37,278 bases of DNA from the NCBI GenBank assembly GCA_900315775.1, contig ONAJ01000029.1, forward strand, positions 1-37,278, read 5' to 3'. Position 1 is the first letter of the stretch; each line of letters begins with the position of its first letter. A program made the translations under genes and the position numbers. Below are positions 17,723-25,881 of the stretch, one piece after another. This DNA is from an uncultured Prevotella sp. GTDB taxonomy: Bacteria > Bacteroidota > Bacteroidia > Bacteroidales > Bacteroidaceae. A model generated the notes under the pieces. It had not been told where the DNA came from. It saw only the letters and a program-made list of their open reading frames with translations, and searched no databases.

Positions 17723-18637
17723 ATGAAAAAAGTATTTTTACTCGCTGCTGTAGCTTTTGCTACAAGTGTTAACGCACAGGTTGTTCAGTTTGACTCTGAG
17801 GCTATTGGTATGACTGATACTGCTAATGAATTTCCTGCAGAAACAGCACTCGGTTCTAACGACGCTATTGATGCCTACCTCGCTTTTACAGACAGCTACA
17901 AGGCTTCTAACATCAAGAACAACGACTACAACGTAGTTAAGATTGGTGGTAATGAGGTACTGACTAAGGGTGGTATGCAGGGTAGCGCTAACCCAAAGGA
18001 CGTTAATGGTAACTCTCCTGCAGGTAATGTTGCAGAAGGTACAGCTCCTTCTGTTCCTGTAAGTGGTTGCGTTTATGGTATTACAGCTAAGGCTGACGGT
18101 ATCGTTTACGTAGTTGCTAAGCTTTCTTCTAACAAGGCTTATACAGTATTCGAGGACGGTGCAGCTATTGGTTACAAGGCTGCTATGGAGGCAAATAATG
18201 CTGCATTCCCAGATAGCAAGCTCTTCGTAGAAGTAAAGGGTGAAGGTGAGTACAACCTTGTTACAACTGCTATCGACCAGCTTGAGCATATCGCTACAGG
18301 TGATCCAGCATCAGAAATTAAGGTTAATGGTCTTGGCGTAATCTGGTTCCCAGTTTACAACGGTGGCAAGTATCTGTTCAACGCATGTGGTTCTAAGGCT
18401 TCTGTTTCTGGTATGTACTTCGCTACTGCAGAGCAGGACGTTGTTGTTGAGGGTACAGACTCTGAGGCTCCAAAAGATGCTTTCACTATCTACACAGCAG
18501 GTGCTGACGGCATCGCTAACGTAGCAGCAACAGCTAAGGCTGAGAACGCTCGCATGTTCAACCTCGCTGGTCAGGAAGTTGGTAAGAACTTCAAGGGCAT
18601 CGTTGTTGTTAACGGCAAAAAGTTCATGAATAAGTAA
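17723..18637 (+). CDS. Secreted protein with a Prevotella-type C-terminal tail, function unknown
   Basis: 304 residues. A signal peptide (MKKVFLLAAVAFATSVNAQ) is followed by a low-complexity, beta-rich body without a recognised catalytic motif. The tail MFNLAGQEVGKNFKGIVVVN plus GKKFMNK resembles the short C-terminal beta-sandwich tails frequent in secreted Prevotella proteins, related in look to type IX secretion sorting domains (inference). It has strongly biased codons and follows the SusCD operon after a weak hairpin, suggesting an abundant surface or extracellular pectin-locus protein. It could also be expressed alone; no clear TAnnTTTG is seen upstream. Confidence 0.78.
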   Translation: MKKVFLLAAVAFATSVNAQVVQFDSEAIGMTDTANEFPAETALGSNDAIDAYLAFTDSYKASNIKNNDYNVVKIGGNEVLTKGGMQGSANPKDVNGNSPAGNVAEGTAPSVPVSGCVYGITAKADGIVYVVAKLSSNKAYTVFEDGAAIGYKAAMEANNAAFPDSKLFVEVKGEGEYNLVTTAIDQLEHIATGDPASEIKVNGLGVIWFPVYNGGKYLFNACGSKASVSGMYFATAEQDVVVEGTDSEAPKDAFTIYTAGADGIANVAATAKAENARMFNLAGQEVGKNFKGIVVVNGKKFMNK

Positions 18638-18660
18638 TCCACTACTTAATTCATAATAAA

Positions 18661-18692
18661 TTAGAGGGCAGGTCGTAAGACTTGCCCTCTAA
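18661..18692. terminator. Bidirectional intrinsic terminator closing the SusCD locus
   Basis: TTAGAGGGCAGGTC / GACTTGCCCTCTAA with a GTAA loop, T-rich tail on the right and A/T-rich flank on the left. It separates the plus-strand locus from the minus-strand pectinesterase. It is homologous to the palindrome at 11654-11681. Confidence 0.88.
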
Positions 18693-18715
18693 ATTTATTT
18701 TATAATGTAATTACT

Positions 18716-19690
18716 TTATTGCAATACTTTCTCTATGGTTATTGCTTGCGCTTCCTTTTTGTTTAACTGCTTGCTCCACTCAACGCGCTGTGAGGTGTTA
18801 GCACCTTCACCGTCGTTGTTATACTCTTCATAGCGTGTTGTGGTAAGATTGTCTTTATTGCTCCATTTCTGCCATCCTGCAGGAACGATGTGCTTACCGA
18901 AGTGGCAGTTCATAAAGAGAGTGTGAGCATATTGACGCCAAGGACGACCAAGATAAACCTTCGTTATGTTAGGCTCTGCCGTCAAGGTGCAGTTGTTAAA
19001 GACATATCCGTACTTCACACCCTTCGGTGTAGAAGCAGCGGTGATGTAGCTGTCTGCCTTGCTGTGGATGGTGCAATGTTCGAACCACGCCGTTGAAGGA
19101 CCGAAGATGAAGTCTGTTGTTCCCTCGATATAACAGTCCTTAAAGAGAAGCTTCGTCTCGCCAACACCTGTATAGACAGTATCCTGGTTGCCAAGGAAAC
19201 GACAGCCTATGAATGTCAGGTTGTTGCCCTCAGTATGTAGCGCTACTGCCTGACCGAGTTTAGCGGCATTATTCTCTATGGTGATGTTCTTGACGGTGAT
19301 GTCGGAACCCTCAACCTTCAACGTGTAGGTACGGAAGGTACCCATTTTATTGATGTTGGCGTGGTCGTCGTAGGTGATAATAGTCTTTTCCGCATCCTCA
19401 CCGCACAGCTCAATGTTCGTAAGCCATGAAGGAATGATAACCTTCTCCTTATAGACACCCTTCTTTACGAATATCACCTTGTGGTATTCCATGAAGGCAC
19501 GACATACCTCCACCGCTTCGTTCACGGTACGGAACTCTCCTGTGCCGTCGCGTGCCACAAAGATGGTGTCGGGATTATCGTATTTGTTGGCTGCTGAAAG
19601 AGGAGAGGGGAGAGAGAAGAGCGCTAGTAGTACGAGGGACAAGAAATGCACAAAACGCTTCTCGCACCTCGAATCAATAAAGGTAATCAT
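18716..19690 (-). CDS. Pectinesterase, carbohydrate esterase family 8
   Basis: 324 residues from ATG 19690, with a signal peptide (ends near PLSAAN) and a beta-helix body. CE8 landmarks in order: GTGEFRTVNEAVE, GQAVALHTEG, FLGNQDTVY, GTTDFIFG (catalytic Asp) and YLGRPWRQYA (catalytic Arg). It removes methyl esters from homogalacturonan, preparing it for GH28 cleavage. A TTG at 19699 would add three residues but lies inside a heptamer array. The last part of the signal peptide (LFSLPSPLS) is encoded by another heptamer array, 19596-19621. It lies 30 bases after relA/spoT on the same strand. Confidence 0.93.
   Translation of the reverse strand: MITFIDSRCEKRFVHFLSLVLLALFSLPSPLSAANKYDNPDTIFVARDGTGEFRTVNEAVEVCRAFMEYHKVIFVKKGVYKEKVIIPSWLTNIELCGEDAEKTIITYDDHANINKMGTFRTYTLKVEGSDITVKNITIENNAAKLGQAVALHTEGNNLTFIGCRFLGNQDTVYTGVGETKLLFKDCYIEGTTDFIFGPSTAWFEHCTIHSKADSYITAASTPKGVKYGYVFNNCTLTAEPNITKVYLGRPWRQYAHTLFMNCHFGKHIVPAGWQKWSNKDNLTTTRYEEYNNDGEGANTSQRVEWSKQLNKKEAQAITIEKVLQ
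19596..19621 (-). repeat. Heptamer array in the pectinesterase signal peptide
   Basis: On the coding strand: CTCTTCT, CTCTCCC, CTCTCCT, CTTTCAG. In frame, it encodes LFSLPSPLS, the end of the signal peptide. The unit is the same as in the lpxB and cdsA arrays. Confidence 0.75.
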
Positions 19691-19720
19691 AATTTTCAAT
19701 TTTCAATTCTAAATTCTCAA
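19691..19720 (-). repeat. Heptamer array filling the relA/spoT-pectinesterase gap
   Basis: On the minus strand, immediately after the TAA stop: TTGAGAA, TTTAGAA, TTGAAAA, TTGAAAA, then TT and the ATG of the pectinesterase gene. The array is the entire intercistronic gap. Confidence 0.85.
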
Positions 19721-21997
19721 TTATATAATCTGATTTATCTCCTGCAGTCCATCGATAATCTTCAACTCATCCATGATAAGTCGTACGTCCTCGCGGTCGT
19801 GGACACGCAGCTCTATACTTCCGTCGAAGATTCCCTGATTACTGCTGATAACCACCTTGCGGATGTTTACGTTCATGCGGTCGCAGATAACCTGTGTGAC
19901 TTCCTTGAGCAATCCCATGCGGTCGATGCCGCTGATTTCTATTGTAGCATCGAAGAACATTGTCTTGTGCATGTCCCACTTAGCATCGAGTATTCTGTTG
20001 CCGTAGCTCGACTTCAACTTACTTGCTACGGGACAGTTACGCTTGTGAATCTCTATGCGGTGACGTCCGTCGATGAATCCTAAGGCGTCATCGCCAGGGA
20101 TGGGGTGACAACAGCCCGGGAACAGGAACTGGTTGATGTTGCTCTCGGTAATGATGACGGGCTTCTTGCGGTTGAAGTCCTTGCCCACAATCATGTAGTT
20201 GCGTGCTGCAGGCTTCTTTTCCTCGCTGCCGCTCTTCTCCTTCATGAACGGAACGTATCGGCGCCAGCCTATCTTGGCGGTAGTCTTCTTATTCTTGCCG
20301 AGAATCTCGTCGATGTCCTTGTCGCCAAGAATAATGTTCTTGCGTCCAAGACCATAATACAAGTCTTCGTGCTTCTGAACGTCGTGGAACTCGCAAAGAC
20401 GATCCAAAGCTTGTGTGGTAAGCTCCAGATGGTTGCGCTCCATGAATTCCTGGAGAATTGTCTCACCCTTCTTCTGAATCTCTCTGCGGTCGCGACGAAG
20501 AATAGCAAGAATCTTTCCTTTCGCCTTTGCCGTACTAACGAAGTTCACCCACGAAGGCAGTACGTGCTGCGAGTTACTTGTGATAATCTCCACCTGGTCG
20601 CCGCTACTCAGCTTATGACTCAACGGCACGAGTTTGTGGTTTACCTTAGCGCCAATACAGTGGCTGCCGAGGAAGGTGTGTATCTGGAAGGCGAAGTCCA
20701 GTGCCGTACAGTTGGCAGGCATTGTCTTTATCTCGCCCTTCGGAGTAAATACGAAGATTTCTGATGCGAAGAGGTTCAGTTTTATTGAGTCCAGGAAGTC
20801 CATAGCGTCGGGCTGCGGGTCGTCGAGGATTTCCTTGATGGTGTGCAGCCAGTTGTTCAACTCTCCCTCTTCTTCGGTTATCATTCCCTCCTTGTACTTC
20901 CAGTGTGCTGCAAAACCCTGTTCTGCAATCTCGTGCATACGTTCTGAACGTATCTGCACCTCTATCCAGTTACCCTTCTCGCTCATCAGCGTGACGTGCA
21001 GCGCCTGGTAGCCATTAGCCTTCGGGTGGTTGAGCCATTCGCGGAAGCGGTCGGGGTGACTCTTGTATATCTTTGTAAGTGCTACGTAGATGTCGAAGCA
21101 CTCGTTGACTTCCTTGTCAAGCTCCGTTGGGGTGAATATTATGCGGACGGCGAGGATGTCGTAAATCTGGTCGAAGGTGACGTGTTTCGTCTGCATCTTG
21201 TTCCAGATGGAGTAGGGGCTCTTCACCCTCTCTACAATCTGGTATTTCAGTCCCATCTTGTCGAGAGCCTCCTTGATAGGTGCTGTGAACTCCTTGAACA
21301 GTTCGTTACGCTTTCCTGCGGTGTCCTCCAGTTGTTGTTGTATCTTGGCGTACTCCTCAGGGTGCTCGAAACGGAAGCTTAGGTTCTCCAGTTCCGTCTT
21401 TATCTTGTTAAGTCCCAGACGGTTAGCAAGGGGGGCGTAGATGTAGAGCGTCTCTCCGGCTATCTTGTACTGTTTGTTTGCCGGCTGCGAATCAAGAGTT
21501 CGCATGTTGTGCAGACGGTCACATATCTTTATTAGTATCACTCGGATGTCCTCGCTCATGGTGAGCAGGAGCTTCTTGAAGTTCTCCGCCTGTGCCGATG
21601 CCTGTTCTCCGAATATTCCTCCCGATATCTTTGTCAGTCCGTCAACAATCTGTGCTATCTTAGGACCGAAGATGTTACTGATGTCCTCAACGGTGTAGTC
21701 GGTATCTTCCACTACGTCGTGCAGCAGCGCCGCACAGATACTCGTCGAGCCCAGTCCTATTTCCTCGCAGGCGATACGTGCCACCGCTATGGGGTGCATG
21801 ATGTACGGCTCGCCAGAGAGTCTGCGTACACCTTTGTGTGCCTCCTTCGCAAAGTTGAATGCCTTTGTTATGAGGTCAATCTTCTTTCTGTGTGGCGATT
21901 TAATGTAAATGTCAACGATGGCTTGGAACGCGTCGTTCACCATTTTCTCTTCTGCCGCCAACTGCTCAATTTCCTGTTTCGACTGCTCGTTGTTCAT
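19721..21997 (-). CDS. RelA/SpoT-family (p)ppGpp synthetase/hydrolase
   Basis: 758 residues in the classical long RSH layout: HD hydrolase domain with HDVVEDTDYT (H93, D94), synthetase domain (KSPYSIWNKM, DILAVRIIF, NGYQALHVTL), TGS domain (FVFTPKGEIKTMPANCTALDFAFQIHTF region) and C-terminal ACT domain (DATIEISGIDRMGLLKEVTQ). The intact HD motif argues for hydrolase activity. The synthetase RxKD signature reads RFRE (317-320), a conservative variant. It controls the stringent response. It belongs to a minus-strand run with the transglycosylase and parAB genes. Confidence 0.95.
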   Translation of the reverse strand: MNNEQSKQEIEQLAAEEKMVNDAFQAIVDIYIKSPHRKKIDLITKAFNFAKEAHKGVRRLSGEPYIMHPIAVARIACEEIGLGSTSICAALLHDVVEDTDYTVEDISNIFGPKIAQIVDGLTKISGGIFGEQASAQAENFKKLLLTMSEDIRVILIKICDRLHNMRTLDSQPANKQYKIAGETLYIYAPLANRLGLNKIKTELENLSFRFEHPEEYAKIQQQLEDTAGKRNELFKEFTAPIKEALDKMGLKYQIVERVKSPYSIWNKMQTKHVTFDQIYDILAVRIIFTPTELDKEVNECFDIYVALTKIYKSHPDRFREWLNHPKANGYQALHVTLMSEKGNWIEVQIRSERMHEIAEQGFAAHWKYKEGMITEEEGELNNWLHTIKEILDDPQPDAMDFLDSIKLNLFASEIFVFTPKGEIKTMPANCTALDFAFQIHTFLGSHCIGAKVNHKLVPLSHKLSSGDQVEIITSNSQHVLPSWVNFVSTAKAKGKILAILRRDRREIQKKGETILQEFMERNHLELTTQALDRLCEFHDVQKHEDLYYGLGRKNIILGDKDIDEILGKNKKTTAKIGWRRYVPFMKEKSGSEEKKPAARNYMIVGKDFNRKKPVIITESNINQFLFPGCCHPIPGDDALGFIDGRHRIEIHKRNCPVASKLKSSYGNRILDAKWDMHKTMFFDATIEISGIDRMGLLKEVTQVICDRMNVNIRKVVISSNQGIFDGSIELRVHDREDVRLIMDELKIIDGLQEINQII

Positions 21998-22011
21998 ATA
22001 ATATGTCCTTT

Positions 22012-23277
22012 CTATCTTCTACGGCGTTTGCGTTTGCCTTTGCTCTTATTCTTTCTGCTCTTCTTGGAACCGCTAACCTTATGGCGACCCTTACGACCAG
22101 CCTTTACGTGCTTGCCGCGTCGCGATGCCTTACCGCGTGAGTAGCCCTTCCTCTTGTAGGCTTTATATATGGGCTGCGAGTCGTCAACATCGGCAATGTC
22201 GCGTCTTGTCAACAGGTTCTCTGCATCATATACATATATAGAATCTTCGTTGTCGATGAATGTGTTTATGACGTGCAGCGGCAGACGTATTGCCGACGGC
22301 TCGCTGTTTCCGTTTACTATGTCGTGACGATACTGTGGGTTAAGAGTTCTCAGCTCTTCCAACGGGATGTTACATACTGCAGCAATCTGCTTCAGGTGCA
22401 CGTCGCGGTTCACCACTACGGTGTCCGACTTCGCCGGCAGCTTCGTGTGCATAGGACAGATATTGTGGTCGCAGTAGTAGTTCATGATGTAGTTTGCAGC
22501 AATGAATGCAGGCACATATCCGCGGGTCTCCTGTGGCAGATAAGGATATATCTTCCAGTAGTCCTTTTCGCCGTCGGCACGGTGTATTGCCCTATTTATG
22601 CGCTCCGGACCGCAGTTGTATGCTGCTATCACGAGGTTCCAGTCACCGAAGATTCTGTATAGGTCGCGCAGATAACGTGCTGCCGCATACGACGCCTTGA
22701 TGGGGTCGCGACGTTCGTCAACCAACGTGTTCACCTTCAGTCCGTACTGTCGTCCTGTTGAGAGCATGAACTGCCACAGACCGGTAGCACCGACGCGCGA
22801 CACCGCTGTCGGGGTGAGTCCGGACTCTATCACTGGCAGGTATTTCAACTCTAAAGGCAGGTTGTAGGTCTCTAACGCCTGTTCGAAAATAGGCATATAG
22901 AAGTTTGCTGCTCCTAACCAGAAGGCTACCGAACGACGCAGGCGTCCGCTGTAGCGGTCTATAAACTTCCTTACCACCTCGTTATAAGGCAGTTCCATGA
23001 GAGCAGGAAGCCTCCTTAGTCTCTCAATGTAGGTCTCTGTGTCGAACGTAGGATTTACATCCGTGAAGTTACAGTCGTTGCCCTGTTCCAGATACATCTG
23101 AGAGTAATATTGGTTCAGCAGACTGTCCACCTCCAATGTCAGGGCCTCTGGTACATCGATGACTTCCTCGTCACCATTCTCGTCGGTTACGACGTACTCG
23201 TCCTCTTCGTTCTGTGCCAGCATCGCGCTGCTCATTCCGAAGAACATAATGGCGATTAGTATCAGGGTCTTTTTCAT
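22012..23277 (-). CDS. Lytic transglycosylase (MltD-like) with a polybasic tail
   Basis: 421 residues. A signal peptide (MKKTLILIAIMFFGMSSAMLAQ) precedes an acidic stretch, then a lysozyme-like SLT domain with catalytic Glu151 in LPVIESGLTPTAVS and GATGLWQFM, AAYNCGPERINRAI and ETRGYVPAFIAANYIM. A LysM-like segment (about 285-330, LKQIAAVCNIPLEELRTLNP) follows. It cleaves the peptidoglycan glycan strand in the periplasm. The last 50 residues or so are extremely rich in Lys and Arg and end RKRRRR, unusual for the family. It starts 26 bases after the DUF5683 gene. Confidence 0.92.
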   Translation of the reverse strand: MKKTLILIAIMFFGMSSAMLAQNEEDEYVVTDENGDEEVIDVPEALTLEVDSLLNQYYSQMYLEQGNDCNFTDVNPTFDTETYIERLRRLPALMELPYNEVVRKFIDRYSGRLRRSVAFWLGAANFYMPIFEQALETYNLPLELKYLPVIESGLTPTAVSRVGATGLWQFMLSTGRQYGLKVNTLVDERRDPIKASYAAARYLRDLYRIFGDWNLVIAAYNCGPERINRAIHRADGEKDYWKIYPYLPQETRGYVPAFIAANYIMNYYCDHNICPMHTKLPAKSDTVVVNRDVHLKQIAAVCNIPLEELRTLNPQYRHDIVNGNSEPSAIRLPLHVINTFIDNEDSIYVYDAENLLTRRDIADVDDSQPIYKAYKRKGYSRGKASRRGKHVKAGRKGRHKVSGSKKSRKNKSKGKRKRRRR

Positions 23278-23303
23278 ATCTTGTTTTTTTATTTATTATT
23301 CAT

Positions 23304-23996
23304 TTAAAACGTCAACGCACAATTCACACCCATCGCGGCATTCTCAAACGGGTTTCTCGATGCCCCGTTCTTTATCACCGCCGGCTGTATCCTAAGACTC
23401 AGGTCGTCGGAGATGTCGAACTCCGACAGCGAGGCATCCACATACGCATCGATAATCGACAGCGCATAAACACCTATCATAATAAATATGCTCAGGTCGC
23501 GATACCTCCTGTAGTAGTCCTTACGTCTTTTGAAAAGACTCTTGTAGTCTTCTATGTTCGTCTCGTCAACGGTCTTCCCGAGGTGCAGGAACTGGTTGTA
23601 GCTCTGCGTCTGCGGGTTGTCGTCCATGATGTCCATATATGCCTGTTCGTAGTCGTGGTACATTTGGTTGTTCCACGTCGCAGCATATAGACAGCCTATG
23701 AAACCTCCATATACGATGGGCAGTTTCCAGTATTTCCTGTTATATATCTGTCCTGCACCGGGCAACACTATTGCTAACCACATGGCGCGTTTCGGATTGG
23801 GACGCCATTTGTTCCAGTCTTTCTTGGGCTTTACCTTCTGTGCCAGAATCTTTCCTAAGGCTACGGAGTCAATATCCACTGCTACGGTGTCAATAGCTAC
23901 CGCTACGGAGTCTGTCGTTTGCGCAGAAACCATAGCTGTCATGAGCAGCATAATTGCTGACATCACCGTTCGCAGTATCTTGTTATGCCCTTTCAC
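23304..23996 (-). CDS. DUF5683 family membrane protein
   Basis: 230 residues, function unknown. A signal-like N-terminus is followed by a Val/Asp repeat (SVAVAIDTVAVDIDSVALG), then NPKRAMWLAIVLPGAGQIYN, which is the DUF5683 hallmark, with two or three hydrophobic helices (also IFIMIGVYALSIIDAYVDA). In Bacteroidota this family commonly lies just downstream of parAB, as here, 10 bases after parB. It may be an envelope protein; a link to chromosome segregation or the cell wall is suggested only by position. Confidence 0.88.
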   Translation of the reverse strand: MKGHNKILRTVMSAIMLLMTAMVSAQTTDSVAVAIDTVAVDIDSVALGKILAQKVKPKKDWNKWRPNPKRAMWLAIVLPGAGQIYNRKYWKLPIVYGGFIGCLYAATWNNQMYHDYEQAYMDIMDDNPQTQSYNQFLHLGKTVDETNIEDYKSLFKRRKDYYRRYRDLSIFIMIGVYALSIIDAYVDASLSEFDISDDLSLRIQPAVIKNGASRNPFENAAMGVNCALTF

Positions 23997-24006
23997 CTTA
24001 AACCTG

Positions 24007-24924
24007 TTATTTTATTTTGTCCATCATGTTTATGATGCGCTCCAGCTCCTCCTCGTTATTGAAAGGAATGCTAATCTTGCCCTTCCCCTTCGTAGAACAT
24101 GTCAGCTGCACCTTGGTATTGAAGAACTTCGACAGGCGCTTAGCCAGCGTGTCGAACTCAGCAGACATGTCGCTGGCGCGTCCTTTTCTCTTGTCTATAT
24201 TGGTGGTGTCGCCCTCGCTGGTCTTCTTCACGAGTTCCTCTACCTTCCTTACAGAAAGGTTGCTCTTCACTATCTCCTTGAAAATCTTTATCTGCAGGGC
24301 AGGACTGTCAAGGGCAAGCAGCGCACGGGCATGTCCCATGTCGATGACCTTGTTCTGCAGTCCCATCTGCACCTGTGCGGGGAGCTTCAGTAGTCTCAGG
24401 TAGTTGGTTACGGCGGTGCGGCTCTTGCCAACCCTCTCTGCAACCTTCTCCTGCGTGGTGTTCGTCTCGTCCATAAGGTGCTGATAAGCCAGCGCTATCT
24501 CTATGGCGTTGAGGTCCTCGCGTTGTATGTTCTCTACCAGCGCCATCTCCATAACGTTCTCGTCGTTTATGGTGCGTATGTATGCCGGTACTGTCTCCAG
24601 ACCTGCCAGCGACGATGCTCTCCAACGGCGCTCACCGGCAATAATCTGGTACTTGCCGTTGTCCATCTGGCGCAGAGTGATGGGCTGTATTATTCCCAAC
24701 TCCTTGATGCTGTCGGCAAGCTCCTGCAGCGCTACAGCGTCAAACTCCCTTCGTGGCTGGTTAGGATTTGCTTCAATAGCGTCAATAGCTATCTCGTTGA
24801 TTCTTGAGGAGCCTTCTGCCTGCACACCGTTAGTGTCGATGAGGGCGTCAAGACCTTTCCCCGTCTGTATGTCGTCGAGTCCTCTGCCAAGGACGTTCTT
24901 AACAAATTTCTTCTTTACTGCCAT
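24007..24924 (-). CDS. parB: Chromosome partitioning protein ParB (Spo0J/CTPase family)
   Basis: 305 residues: the ParA-contacting N-terminus (KNVLGRGLDD, GLDALID), the CTP-binding ParB/Srx fold with PNQPRREFD, ELGIIQPITLRQ, and GERRWRAS, then the parS-reading HTH (TTQEKVAERVGKSRTAVTNYLRLLKLP) and a C-terminal dimerisation domain. It loads on parS and directs origin segregation with ParA. No full consensus parS is visible in the window. The gap to parA is filled by a heptamer array. Confidence 0.96.
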   Translation of the reverse strand: MAVKKKFVKNVLGRGLDDIQTGKGLDALIDTNGVQAEGSSRINEIAIDAIEANPNQPRREFDAVALQELADSIKELGIIQPITLRQMDNGKYQIIAGERRWRASSLAGLETVPAYIRTINDENVMEMALVENIQREDLNAIEIALAYQHLMDETNTTQEKVAERVGKSRTAVTNYLRLLKLPAQVQMGLQNKVIDMGHARALLALDSPALQIKIFKEIVKSNLSVRKVEELVKKTSEGDTTNIDKRKGRASDMSAEFDTLAKRLSKFFNTKVQLTCSTKGKGKISIPFNNEEELERIINMMDKIK

Positions 24925-24929
24925 CTTTT

Positions 24930-25016
24930 TAATTCATAATGCATAATGCATAATTCATAATTCGTAATGCATAATTCATAATTCATAATTCATAATTCAT
25001 AATTCGTAATGCATAA
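24930..25016 (-). repeat. Heptamer array F (CATAATT type), about 12 units
   Basis: The 7-bp unit CATAATT repeats with variants GCATAAT and TCGTAAT. It runs from the parA stop codon (TAA at 25017-25019, minus strand) almost to the parB ATG, ending in TTAAAAAGATGG. It therefore forms the whole parA-parB intercistronic gap. Confidence 0.9.
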
Positions 25017-25781
25017 TTATTGGTTGTTGTTTATTATCTCCTTAGCAAGTGCCAGGTGGTTCTTGGCACCCGTAGAGCCTGCGTCGTACAGGATTGCGGG
25101 AAGTCCGTGACTCGGACTCTCCGAGAGTTTCACGTTTCGCTGTATCACCGTCTTGAAGACAAGCTCCTGGAAGTGGCGCTTCACCTCGTCATAAATCTGG
25201 TTCGCCAGACGCAGACGACTGTCGTACATGGTAAGCAGGAAACCCTCAATCTCGAGTTTCGGATTGAGCTTACTCTTTATAATCTTTATGGTATTAAGCA
25301 ACTTGGAGATGCCCTCTAATGCAAAGTACTCACACTGCACGGGGATTATCACTGAGTCGGCAGCGGTAAGCGCATTGACGGTGATGAGTCCCAACGACGG
25401 AGAACAGTCTATGAGGATGTAGTCGTAGTCGTCCTTTATCGGAGTCAGCATGTTCTTGATGATTTTCTCGCGGTTCTCTAAGTTGAGCATCTCTATCTCG
25501 GCACCTACGAGGTCTATGTGACTCGGTATGATGTCCAGTCCCTCGATGTCTGTGGTGTACATCGCGTCGTGGATGTCGGCATTGTTTATGATACACTCGT
25601 ACAGAGAACAATCAACCTCCTTCGGGTCCACACCTAATCCGCTCGATGCGTTAGCCTGTGGATCTGCATCAATGACAAGTACTGTTTTCTCTAAAGTGGC
25701 AAGCGATGCTGCCAGATTTATGGTGGTCGTAGTCTTTCCTACACCGCCCTTTTGATTAGCTAATGCTATTATTTTTCCCAT
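25017..25781 (-). CDS. parA: Chromosome partitioning ATPase ParA (Soj)
   Basis: 254 residues from ATG 25781, where the family N-terminus begins (MGKIIALANQKGGVGKTTT; deviant Walker A at about 11-17). Other marks: LVIDADPQANASSGLG, DYILIDCSPSLG, and the C-terminal RNVKLSESPSHG. An upstream in-frame ATG at 25895 would add 38 residues without homology and cross the promoter, so it is rejected. It acts with ParB to move origins. A minus-strand -7 box, TAACTTTG (25803-25810), lies just upstream; its -33 is weak. Confidence 0.97.
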   Translation of the reverse strand: MGKIIALANQKGGVGKTTTTINLAASLATLEKTVLVIDADPQANASSGLGVDPKEVDCSLYECIINNADIHDAMYTTDIEGLDIIPSHIDLVGAEIEMLNLENREKIIKNMLTPIKDDYDYILIDCSPSLGLITVNALTAADSVIIPVQCEYFALEGISKLLNTIKIIKSKLNPKLEIEGFLLTMYDSRLRLANQIYDEVKRHFQELVFKTVIQRNVKLSESPSHGLPAILYDAGSTGAKNHLALAKEIINNNQ

Positions 25782-25802
25782 GTTATTCCTTGAAAATTGA
25801 TG

Positions 25803-25860
25803 CAAAGTTACACAATTTATACGAGAAATGGCTTTTTTTAGACCTTTTTTAGTAATTTTG
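25803..25860. promoter_or_regulatory. Divergent -7 boxes for parA and surE
   Basis: Minus strand: TAACTTTG at 25803-25810, 22 bases before the parA ATG. Plus strand: TAATTTTG at 25853-25860, 22 bases before the surE ATG. Neither has a clear TTTG -33 box. Confidence 0.6.
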
Positions 25861-25881
25861 CACACATAAAAAGAAGAATTT

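Noticed and set aside
25127-25140. parS site (GTTTCACGTTTCGC) inside parA
   Set aside because: Only one half matches the parS palindrome GTTTCACGTGAAAC, and the bases encode the conserved ParA motif RNVKLSE, which explains them.
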